A stretch of 13,496 nt of DNA, from NCBI GenBank assembly GCA_964402115.1, contig CAYOBW010000195.1:1-13496 (forward strand). Direction: 5' to 3'. How positions within the stretch are numbered: the stretch's first letter is position 1; every line of letters begins with the position of its first letter. A program made the position numbers and the translations under genes. Source of the stretch: CAYOBW01 sp964402115. GTDB taxonomy: Bacteria > Verrucomicrobiota > Kiritimatiellia > UBA8416 > CAYOBW01. The notes beneath the pieces are model-generated. The model was not told the DNA's origin and did no database searches. It was given only the letters and a program-made list of their open reading frames with translations. Of this stretch, positions 7,571 to 13,496 are shown in pieces.

Positions 7571-10249
7571 ATGCGCACAGCCAGCGGCCAGGAACTCAGC
7601 CACGGGACCAGCGGGGGCCGCCTGACGGCTTTCCGCGCCGGGCTGGCGCTCGCGCTGACGGCGGCGGGGCTGGCTGGCGCCGCCCCGGCGGCCATCGTGC
7701 ACGAGATTTCCCAGGGGTCCACCGGGACGAAGGAGTGGGTGGAGATCCTGGTCGTCGAGGACGGCACGGACCTGCGGGGCTGGGAGCTGGGCGACAACGA
7801 CGACGGCGCCTGGCACGCCATCTGCACCTTCCGCGACACGCCGGTCTGGAGCCAGGTGGCCGCCGGCACGCTGATCGTCGTGTACAACGCCGGCGACCGC
7901 GACACGCTGTTGCCCGCCGACGCCGCCGATCCCACCAACCGCGTGCTCGTCGTGGGTTCGGGCCACACCGCGCTGCTCGCAGACGCAGCCAACGGCTGGC
8001 CCGACTCCGGCGTCTTCGGCAATGACGACCCGGACGACGCCCCGGCGCTCCGCGACGCCACGGGCACGCTTGTCCACGACATGGCGGTGACCCACCCCAC
8101 TGCCACGGTCGGCGCCCCCGCCTCGCAGGGCAGCCGCGGCTACACCGGCAACACCACCGCGCGCCTCGCCGACCCGTCCGCCTGGGCGCTCGCCTCCGCC
8201 GCCAACGCCACGCCCGGCGCCGCCAACGGCCCGGACAACGCGCTGTGGCTCGCCCAGCTGCGCGGCCAGGGGCTGCCGACCCTGCGCTGGACGGAGACGC
8301 AGCTCGCGCTGGCCGAGGGGGCGCCCGCGCGCGTCCTGCAGGTCGTGCTCTCCGCGCCGGCCGCGGTCACCGCGGAGGTGGCGGTGGCGGCGGGCGGCAG
8401 TGCGACCGGCGCCGGAGACGGGCGCGACTTCACGTTCGCCACGAACCGCCTGGTCTTCACGCCGCCCGCCACCACGCAGACCCTCGCCCTCGTTGCGCGG
8501 GACGACGACCGGGCCGAGCCCCCCGAACACGTGGCGCTGGTCCTGTCGAACGTCGTCGGCGCCGTGCTCGCCGCCACGGGCAGCACGCTGAACGTGACCT
8601 TCGCCGACAACGAGCCGCCCACCCTGCTGTTCCGCGACGCGACGGCGGAGGCCTACGAGCCGGGCGGCTTCGCGGACCTGCCCGTCCACCGCTGGGGCGT
8701 GACGAACGCCCCCGCCGCCTGCGGCTGGCGGACGGAGGGCGAGACCGCACGGGGCGACGCGGACTACCCGACCGCGACCGGCCTCGTCGCGTTTGCGGCC
8801 GGCCAGACGACGGCCGTCATCCGCGTGGCCCTGACGGACGATGACGCGGGCGAGTCGAACGAGACGTTCGCCGTCGTCCTGCACGCGCCGGCGCCGGGCA
8901 CGACGCTCGGCGCGCGCGGCGCGACGCAGGTGCGGATCCTCGACGACGAGAACGAGGCGCCGAACTACTACGCCGGGCTCGCCGGCCTGCACGGAGACGC
9001 CCTGCGCGGGGCCCTGCACACGCTCATCCGCGACCACCGGCGCGTGGACTACAACACCGCGGGCGTCGCCGCCATCGTCGAGCTCGACGCCTGCCCGACC
9101 AATGCCGCGCAGGTATGGCTGCTCTATGCCGAGACGGGCCGCGCCACGGAGAGCGTTTGGAACCGCGAGCATATCTGGCCCCGCTCCCACGGCTTCCCCG
9201 GCACGGAGTACGTCAGCCCGCCCTCGCAGGACCTGCACAACCTGCGCGCCACGGACGCCGCCGTGAACGCGCTGCGCGGCGAGCTGGATTTCGACGCGGG
9301 GGGCGGCCCGGTGCCCGGCACCCCGCCGTCGTGCCGGTCGGACGCGGACTCCTTCGAGCCGCCGGACACGGCCAAGGGGGATGTCGCCCGCGCGGTTTTC
9401 TACATGGACCTGCGCTACGCGGGCGATCGGCCCGACGAGCCGGACCTGCGCGTCGTCGAATCGGGGAACACCAGCGGCCCCGAGCTCGGCCGGCTGTCGC
9501 AGCTTGTCGCCTGGCACTTCGCCGATCCGCCCGACGACTTCGAGCGGCGCCGGAACAGCCTGATCCAGCGCCGCTGGCAGGGCAACCGGAACCCCTTCAT
9601 CGACCGGCCGGAGTGGGTGCTGGAGCTGTGGGGGCCGGGCATCGTCACGCGAACGGAGGGCCACGGTTCAATCCTCCCCGCGAATCCCCGGGTGACGGAC
9701 GGCGCGAGCGTGACCTTTGCCGTGGCCGCCGCTCCGTACCACTTCCTGGCCGGGCTGCGGACGAACGGCGTGCCGGTGGCGGTCACCAACCCGGCCGCGC
9801 AGAACGTGACGTGGCATGGCGTCACCGCGACCGGCGAGCTGGCGGCGCGCTTCGCCCCGTACCTCGCCGGCGGCGTCGTGCCGCACGCCTGGCTCGCCGC
9901 ACACAACCTGCCGACCAACGACGCCGCGGCCACGGGGGACGCCGACCATGACGGGGCGCTCACCTGGGAGGAGTACGTCGCGGACACGGCGCCGACCAAC
10001 CCTGCGGAGCGCTTCCTGGGCATCGTCGCTTTGCAGCCCGGCCCCGGCGGCCGGCCCAGCCTCGCGGTCGCCCCCAGCCACACCAACCGCTACTACCGGG
10101 CCATCTGCCGGCCGGACTGGCGCGATCCGCGCTGGCAGCCGGCCACGACCTGGCGCCGCGGCAGCCCCGGCACCACGTGGCTGACGCCCACCAACCCCGC
10201 CGCGACGGGCTTCTTCCGGTCCGCCGTGCGCACCGATCCGGCGTCGTAA
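7571..10249 (+). CDS. Secreted endonuclease I with lamin-tail-like and Calx-beta modules
   Basis: The 892-residue product starts with a signal peptide (R17, R22, hydrophobic 23-37, cut near APAA 38-41). It continues with a lamin-tail-like domain (42-~220, HEISQGSTGTKEWVEI), two Calx-beta-like domains (~244-345 and ~351-461, each ending in an acidic DNE/DDE turn), an endonuclease I domain (~465-690), and a C-terminal tail with a calcium-type loop DADHDGALTWEEY (790-802). The nuclease has the beta-beta-alpha-metal signature WNREHIWPRSHG (530-541, catalytic H534), DLHNL (554-558) and RNPFIDRPEW (673-682), as in Vvn and EndA-type periplasmic or secreted DNases, so it looks active on DNA outside the cell. 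An in-frame ATG at 7511 would add 20 residues. Neither start has a clear ribosome site; I prefer 7571 because it gives a more normal signal peptide. It is divergent from the EEP operon. Confidence 0.88.
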   Translation: MRTASGQELSHGTSGGRLTAFRAGLALALTAAGLAGAAPAAIVHEISQGSTGTKEWVEILVVEDGTDLRGWELGDNDDGAWHAICTFRDTPVWSQVAAGTLIVVYNAGDRDTLLPADAADPTNRVLVVGSGHTALLADAANGWPDSGVFGNDDPDDAPALRDATGTLVHDMAVTHPTATVGAPASQGSRGYTGNTTARLADPSAWALASAANATPGAANGPDNALWLAQLRGQGLPTLRWTETQLALAEGAPARVLQVVLSAPAAVTAEVAVAAGGSATGAGDGRDFTFATNRLVFTPPATTQTLALVARDDDRAEPPEHVALVLSNVVGAVLAATGSTLNVTFADNEPPTLLFRDATAEAYEPGGFADLPVHRWGVTNAPAACGWRTEGETARGDADYPTATGLVAFAAGQTTAVIRVALTDDDAGESNETFAVVLHAPAPGTTLGARGATQVRILDDENEAPNYYAGLAGLHGDALRGALHTLIRDHRRVDYNTAGVAAIVELDACPTNAAQVWLLYAETGRATESVWNREHIWPRSHGFPGTEYVSPPSQDLHNLRATDAAVNALRGELDFDAGGGPVPGTPPSCRSDADSFEPPDTAKGDVARAVFYMDLRYAGDRPDEPDLRVVESGNTSGPELGRLSQLVAWHFADPPDDFERRRNSLIQRRWQGNRNPFIDRPEWVLELWGPGIVTRTEGHGSILPANPRVTDGASVTFAVAAAPYHFLAGLRTNGVPVAVTNPAAQNVTWHGVTATGELAARFAPYLAGGVVPHAWLAAHNLPTNDAAATGDADHDGALTWEEYVADTAPTNPAERFLGIVALQPGPGGRPSLAVAPSHTNRYYRAICRPDWRDPRWQPATTWRRGSPGTTWLTPTNPAATGFFRSAVRTDPAS

Positions 10250-10259
10250 CACGGCCGGT

Positions 10260-10283
10260 CCGCCGCCTCACGGCGGCAGCTAC
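10260..10283 (-). repeat. REP-like unit, copy 1 (GTAG foot, GTGA loop)
   Basis: Read on the minus strand, GTAG (10283-10280) is followed by a hairpin CTGCCGCC-GTGA-GGCGGCGG (10279-10260): eight pairs including one T-G wobble around a four-base loop. The match to copies 2 and 3 continues to about 10294. A + strand GTAG at 10309-10312 may mark a decayed inverted partner, but no clear second hairpin follows it. Confidence 0.75.
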
Positions 10284-10333
10284 GGGGAGGGAAGAGCGTG
10301 CGCAGCGGGTAGCGCCCCCGCCGTCCGTCACCC

Positions 10334-10417
10334 CCGGAGCGGAACGCTTTGGCGTTCCGGCTTCTTGATGCGTTCCATCAACCCGCGCGCCGGCTTGCCA
10401 AAGCAAGCCGCTCCCGG
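10334..10417. repeat. GGAG-footed inverted REP-like pair that can fold as a cloverleaf
   Basis: There are three hairpins in a row: CGGAACGC-TTTG-GCGTTCCG (10340-10359), TTGATG-CGTTC-CATCAA (10365-10381) and CGGCTTGC-CAAA-GCAAGCCG (10391-10410). The outer flanks CCGGAG (10334-10339) and CTCCCGG (10411-10417) also pair, with one bulged C, and abut hairpins 1 and 3 directly, giving a four-way junction. Hairpins 1 and 3 have the same 8-4-8 form. Seen from opposite strands each has loop TTTG and GGAG at its 5' foot, as in REP doublets (REPIN/BIME). It is not a tRNA: there are no T-loop or anticodon features. Confidence 0.7.
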
Positions 10418-10435
10418 ACACGTGTCACAAATCAC

Positions 10436-10463
10436 CTGGCACCATTCGTCTGGCACCATTCGT
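10436..10463. repeat. Tandem 14-base repeat, two copies
   Basis: CTGGCACCATTCGT occurs at 10436-10449 and again, with no spacer, at 10450-10463. It lies just beyond the cloverleaf element and the palindrome ACACGTGT (10418-10425), and may belong to the same repeat unit. Confidence 0.85.
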
Positions 10464-10497
10464 CCCGGTTCGTGCAGGGAGGGACGGGGCATCGCCG

Positions 10498-10608
10498 CCC
10501 CATCGTCCTCGTTCTCGTTCTCGTTCTCGTTCTCGACTGCCTCCGTATCCGTCGGTGGAGTCGATTTCGAGGACGAGGACCGCTGCGCTGAGGACGAGAA
10601 CGATGGGG
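10498..10608. repeat. CTCGTT microsatellite with imperfect inverted partner
   Basis: Four perfect CTCGTT units (10508-10531) plus CTCG are preceded by CCCCATCGTC. The arm 10498-10516 pairs with 10590-10608 at 17 of 19 positions. The inner bases 10565-10580 (CGAGGACGAGGAC type) are also complementary to the microsatellite. The composition is strongly CT on one side and AG on the other. Confidence 0.75.
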
Positions 10609-10620
10609 AGGGAGAGGGGA

Positions 10621-10700
10621 TCCGCCGCCTCACGGCGGCAGCTACGGGGAGGGAAGGGAGAAGGGCGTTCTTCCCCGTAGCCCCCGACGTGAGGAGGGGG
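10621..10700. repeat. REPIN-like inverted pair, copy 2 (complete)
   Basis: The left half, read on the minus strand, is GTAG (10645-10642) plus hairpin CTGCCGCC-GTGA-GGCGGCGG (10641-10622). The right half, read on the + strand, is GTAG (10677-10680) plus CCCCCGAC-GTGA-GGAGGGGG (10681-10700; six pairs, two mismatches). Both halves share the foot and the GTGA loop, in inverted orientation. CTACGGGGA (10642-10650) and TCCCCGTAG (10672-10680) pair to close the centre. Positions 10621-10686 are a perfect 66-base match to copy 3. Confidence 0.8.
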
Positions 10701-10722
10701 ACGGAAATCGCAAAGGAGCCGG

Positions 10723-10788
10723 TCCGCCGCCTCACGGCGGCAGCTACGGGGAGGGAAGGGAGAAGGGCGTTCTTCCCCGTAGCCCCCG
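10723..10788. repeat. REPIN-like unit, copy 3 (right hairpin lost)
   Basis: This is an exact 66-base direct repeat of 10621-10686, offset by 102 bases. The left hairpin (10724-10743, CTAC 10744-10747) and the right GTAG (10779-10782) are intact. After CCCCCG the sequence diverges and no 8-4-8 hairpin with a GTGA loop follows, so the right half is truncated. Confidence 0.85.
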
Positions 10789-10875
10789 CTGTACTGGCTT
10801 TGCGGCGCAGGCGCGCCGGGCGGTGGATCCCGGGCACTGCGGGGCTGCGACCGCTACAGGGCGGCACGCCTGGCA

Positions 10876-12366
10876 TCAAGGCGCGGGCGCGGCGCGGAAC
10901 ACGAGCCGCGGCGCCGGCGCGGGATCGCCCCCCGCGGGCGGCAGGGGGATGAGCACGAAGTCGTCGGTGATCACCGGCCGCCACTCCGCCCCGGACACGA
11001 TTTGCGCGGGGCCGATGCGCCGCGGGAGATAGTGCACGATCGGCCGCCCGCCGCGCTGCGAGCCGTTGCGGCTGACGGGCGCATAGCTCTGCGCGCCGCG
11101 CGCGGGGCGCACCTCCAGCGTGTATTCGTCGCCGCGCACGGTCAGCGTCTGCTCCCACGACCGCGCTCCGTCGGCCAGGCGCGCCGCCCAGGCCGGGTCG
11201 CCGTAGAACGCCACCATGTCGCGATCGAAGAGCAGCCCGCGCGCGTCCTGGGCGGTCAGGCCCGCGGCCTGCGCGGCCGCGCCGGGGGCGTAGCCGGCGG
11301 GGAGTTTGGCCGGCCCCTCGGCCGCGACCAGGTCGGGGAAGTACGCGGCCAGGCGCTGCACGAGCGCATGCTGGTTGGCGAAGAACGCCTCCGTGAACGT
11401 GAACCGCCCGGGCTGCTCCACGAAGTAGTCCAGGCACCCCCACCCCGCGTAGCCGTACCACGTCGGCTGCAGGTAGCCGAGCATCTGGTGAACGCCGCCG
11501 CTGTTGAGCCAGGCGAGCGCCATGGCGTTCGTGCCGTCGATGTGCCCCATCAGGCAGTTGCCGACGGGCATGTACACGCGCGGCCCGGCGGAGCGGATGG
11601 GCAGCCGCTGCCCCTTCGTGTCGAGACCGTAGAGCTCGCCGCCGGCGCAGCGGAAGCTGCCGTTGCGGTAGCGGTACCCGATCTGCCAGTCGTGCTCCGT
11701 CGCGTGGCCGGAAGCGACGAAAAGGTCGGCGCCGTACGTGGTGAGCGTCTCGACCAGCGCGGCGGTGGTATCGGCCGGCCCCTCCAGCTGGCGCGGCGCG
11801 CCGCCCTGCTCCTTGCGCACCATGCGGCCCTGCTGCAGCTCGCAGTACCACACCCCCTCCTCGCAGGCGTCGAGCGCCACGTCGGTGCCGGCGGCGACCT
11901 TGCGCACGGTGAGCGGCTTGCCGTACTGCGCGAGGCGCAGGGCGTTGGCGGCATCGTAGCCGGTGAGGATGCCCCAGAAGCCGTCCGTGTAGGGGTCGGC
12001 ATCGAGCCGGCGCATCAGCCGGTGCACGGCGACGACGACGTCGCGCCCCGCCTCCTGGGGCCGCGCGACGAAGCACGTGTGGCGCGGGAACAGCGCCTGC
12101 AGCGGCGCCAGGGCCTCCGTCACCGCGTTCGTGTAGCGAAGCACCGTGGCGTGGTGACGCCCCGCCAGCGCCTCGACCACCGCGCGCCAGGCGGGATCGG
12201 CGGCCGTCGCGGCGGACACGACGACGGCGTAGCCGGCTGCCGGCACCGCCGGGGGAGGCGCCGCGGGCGGGGCGGCGACCGCGCCGGCTGCCAGGCTCAG
12301 CCCCACCGCCAGCACCGCGCCGGCGCGGCCGGTCGCACAACGCTGCCCGTCGCGCCCGCCGCTCAC
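10876..12366 (-). CDS. Secreted putative clan CD (caspase/gingipain-like) cysteine peptidase
   Basis: The 496-residue product begins with a signal peptide (arginines 5-14, hydrophobic 15-31, cut near AVAA|P at 32). The core has a beta-strand/His motif DLFVASGHATEHDW (H221) and, 50 residues on, YMPVGNCLMGHIDGTNAMALAWLNSGG (C271). Hydrophobic strand plus G-H and then hydrophobic strand plus N-C, followed by a helix, is the catalytic dyad pattern of clan CD peptidases, and the 50-residue spacing is caspase-like. Aromatic-rich GYLQPTWYGYAGWG follows. I do not recognise a named subfamily, and the peptidase call is an inference from these two motifs. The GTG start at 12366 overlaps the stop of the upstream gene (GTGA) and has AGGTGG upstream. 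The 3' end faces the REP-like cluster. It probably acts outside the cytoplasmic membrane or is exported. Confidence 0.65.
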   Translation of the reverse strand: MSGGRDGQRCATGRAGAVLAVGLSLAAGAVAAPPAAPPPAVPAAGYAVVVSAATAADPAWRAVVEALAGRHHATVLRYTNAVTEALAPLQALFPRHTCFVARPQEAGRDVVVAVHRLMRRLDADPYTDGFWGILTGYDAANALRLAQYGKPLTVRKVAAGTDVALDACEEGVWYCELQQGRMVRKEQGGAPRQLEGPADTTAALVETLTTYGADLFVASGHATEHDWQIGYRYRNGSFRCAGGELYGLDTKGQRLPIRSAGPRVYMPVGNCLMGHIDGTNAMALAWLNSGGVHQMLGYLQPTWYGYAGWGCLDYFVEQPGRFTFTEAFFANQHALVQRLAAYFPDLVAAEGPAKLPAGYAPGAAAQAAGLTAQDARGLLFDRDMVAFYGDPAWAARLADGARSWEQTLTVRGDEYTLEVRPARGAQSYAPVSRNGSQRGGRPIVHYLPRRIGPAQIVSGAEWRPVITDDFVLIPLPPAGGDPAPAPRLVFRAAPAP

Positions 12367-13496
12367 CGGGCCACCTGCGTCCAACACGACTTCGGCAGCA
12401 CGCCGGGCAGCACCCGCTCCAGCGTACCGAAGTACCACAGCGCCCACGCCAGCAGCACCACCAGCACCGCCAGCACGATCCGCTTCCCGTTGCCCTTCTC
12501 CTCGGCAAACGGATCCACCAGGTCGCGCTGCGAGCCCGCCGGCAGGGCCGCGATGCGCGTCAGCGAACGGCCCAGCGGCAGGGTCAGCGTGGCCTTGGCG
12601 TTCACCGCCCAGCCGTTGGCGTCCAGCAGCGGGCCGAGGTTGCGCTTGCGCAGCTTCAGCCAGGCGATGATGACCGACGGCGTGGAGATGGCCAGCACGA
12701 GGCCGATCAGCGCGAGCGGCATCTGCCACCAGGTCAGGCTGAGGACGCCGGCCACAAAACCGCCCAGCACGGTGGCAATGGCGCCCAGGCCGACGCCCAT
12801 GGCGGCAACCGTGCCGGCGTCGAACTTCTTCGGCGCGGGCGCCGGCTTCGCCTGGTCAATGGCAGCGACGGTCACGGCCGCGGTTTCAAGCCGCGCGTGC
12901 GACGCGGCGTCGGCGGCCGCCGCGCGCTTGGCGATCTGCTCCTCGACCAGGCGCACGAACTTCTTGTACGGCGACCAGAAGGCCTGCCGCAGGCTGATCG
13001 GGTTGTCCACGATCTTGATGACGGTCGCGTCCCAGTCGCGCCCCTGGCGGTCGTAGAACAGCCCGTTGCGCCCCACCATGAGGTTGTCGGAATCGCCGTC
13101 GGTCATGGCCGCGACGATCTGCCGTTTCTCGCCGGTGCTCTTGCGCGTGCAGTCGCAGTAGACCAGGCAGGCGCCGGCCAGGGAGGCCATGGCGGCGTGC
13201 TTGGCGACGTCCTCCACGGACAGGCACAGCTCGCAGCTGCGCCGGTCCAGGTAGAGCGTGCCGGCCTGGAACACCGCCGGCTGCTTGCGGCCGTAGAAGT
13301 CGCGGAAGTTGACGAAGTTCGCCAGCAGCCGCGCCAGGTCGCGCTGGAGGCGCGCCAGCTTCTCGACCGCCGCGATGGCGTTGGTTTCCGCCTCGACGGC
13401 GCGGTCCTGGGCAATCAAGTCGTTCAGCGCGGCGCGCGCCGGGCCGGCCAGCAGGGCGCGCACGCGCGCCAGGCCCAGCGGCTCCACGGCCGTGCC
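12363..13496 (-). CDS. C-terminal part of a membrane protein with cysteine cluster, cut by window end
   Basis: The frame is open to the window edge, so this is the C-terminal ~377 residues of a longer protein. A GTG at 13487 exists but looks internal: the sequence is coherent before it and no ribosome site can be seen. Numbered from that GTG, residues 1-65 are helical and charged (DRAVEAETNAIAAVEKLARLQRDL type), probably coiled coil. C85, C88, C107, C111 and C113 form a possible metal-binding cluster. DGDSDNLMVGRNG and GRDWDATVIKIVDNPISLRQAFWSPYKK are striking conserved-looking blocks. Hydrophobic segments follow at about 225-280 (two) and near the C-terminus (KRIVLAVLVVLLAWALWYF). I recognise the pattern as a conserved bacterial hypothetical membrane protein but know no function. 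It overlaps the downstream peptidase gene by four bases, implying one operon. Confidence 0.75.
   Translation of the reverse strand, partial: GTAVEPLGLARVRALLAGPARAALNDLIAQDRAVEAETNAIAAVEKLARLQRDLARLLANFVNFRDFYGRKQPAVFQAGTLYLDRRSCELCLSVEDVAKHAAMASLAGACLVYCDCTRKSTGEKRQIVAAMTDGDSDNLMVGRNGLFYDRQGRDWDATVIKIVDNPISLRQAFWSPYKKFVRLVEEQIAKRAAAADAASHARLETAAVTVAAIDQAKPAPAPKKFDAGTVAAMGVGLGAIATVLGGFVAGVLSLTWWQMPLALIGLVLAISTPSVIIAWLKLRKRNLGPLLDANGWAVNAKATLTLPLGRSLTRIAALPAGSQRDLVDPFAEEKGNGKRIVLAVLVVLLAWALWYFGTLERVLPGVLPKSCWTQVAR

Larger units (their letters stand above)
10250..10875. other. Non-coding region between convergent genes, rich in REP/REPIN-like palindromes
   Basis: This is 626 bases with no gene I can support. 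It lies between the ends of the endonuclease I gene and the minus-strand peptidase gene, a typical site for REP elements. It holds three GTAG-footed REP-like units, one GGAG-footed inverted pair, a tandem 14-mer and a hexamer microsatellite, each listed separately. Nothing further is recognised in 10800-10875. No RAYT transposase gene is in the window. Confidence 0.8.

Noticed and set aside
10334..10417. Cloverleaf as a tRNA gene
   Set aside because: The arms have 8, 6 and 8 pairs with loops of 4, 5 and 4 bases, there is no TTCRA T-loop, no anticodon loop and no CCA-type acceptor, so tRNA is excluded.
10328..10492. 54-codon minus-strand ORF beginning MPRPSLHEPG, loosely like the start of REP-associated transposases
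   Set aside because: Only about ten residues look similar, there is no good ribosome site or HUH motif, and the rest is the translated repeat cluster. It could be a relic but cannot be supported.
10621..10788. Possible CRISPR array, from two identical 66-base repeats 36 bases apart
   Set aside because: There are only two full copies, the repeats are too long and internally doubly palindromic, and no cas genes are present. REPIN-like structure explains it better.
10790..10870. Further REP-like unit near the CTAC at 10854-10857
   Set aside because: The foot tetranucleotide is present on the minus strand, but I could not find an adjacent 8-4-8 hairpin.
11002..13056. Long + strand open frame opposite the peptidase and membrane protein genes
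   Set aside because: It is antisense to two genes with clear signal peptide, motifs and coupled starts. Its translation is Arg/Ala/Gly-rich low-complexity sequence, as expected from high GC content.

Overview
This is a GC-rich bacterial window of 13,496 bases with three runs of exactly 100 N (2750-2849, 5925-6024, 7173-7272), so it comes from a scaffolded draft or metagenome assembly. No marker gene is present. The large secreted multi-domain proteins built from FnIII, Calx-beta, lamin-tail-like and calcium-loop (DxDxDG) modules, and the 'PxxWL... DADHDG...WEEYVA.T.PTNP' style C-terminus, resemble proteins of the PVC group (Verrucomicrobiota/Kiritimatiellota). That placement is an inference from style only.

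Layout. (1) Positions 16-1751, + strand: a MNT/AbiEii-like nucleotidyltransferase, an overlapping small partner gene, and a TudS-like (DUF523) plus YbgA-like (DUF1722) fusion protein. (2) Positions 1767-7277, - strand: an apparent three-gene operon of secreted proteins. It is transcribed from 7277 downward: a multi-domain protein ending in an OB-fold-like region, an exo/endonuclease/phosphatase (EEP) enzyme joined to it by a TGATG stop/start overlap, and a secreted protein with a LamG-like start, an FnIII-like middle and a choice-of-anchor/cleaved-adhesin-like end. (3) Positions 7278-7570: a divergent intergenic region with three hairpins, a T-tract terminator shape and a candidate promoter. 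(4) Positions 7571-10249, + strand: a secreted endonuclease I with lamin-tail-like and Calx-beta modules. (5) Positions 10250-10875: a non-coding stretch between convergent genes, full of REP/REPIN-like palindromes. It has three GTAG-footed units, one GGAG-footed pair that can fold into a cloverleaf, a 14-base tandem repeat and a CTCGTT microsatellite with an inverted partner. (6) Positions 10876-13496, - strand: a secreted putative clan CD (caspase/gingipain-like) cysteine peptidase, coupled by a GTGA overlap to an upstream membrane protein that runs off the window end.

Taken together, the middle of the window looks like a divergent locus for extracellular nucleic-acid (or phosphoester) degradation, with two unrelated secreted nuclease folds facing away from a shared control region. 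The OB-fold/EEP pair looks like a split version of the single-chain ExeM-type extracellular nuclease. The most unusual non-coding material is the palindrome cluster at 10256-10788, where two families of 8-4-8 hairpins with different foot tetranucleotides sit together without a RAYT transposase gene in the window.
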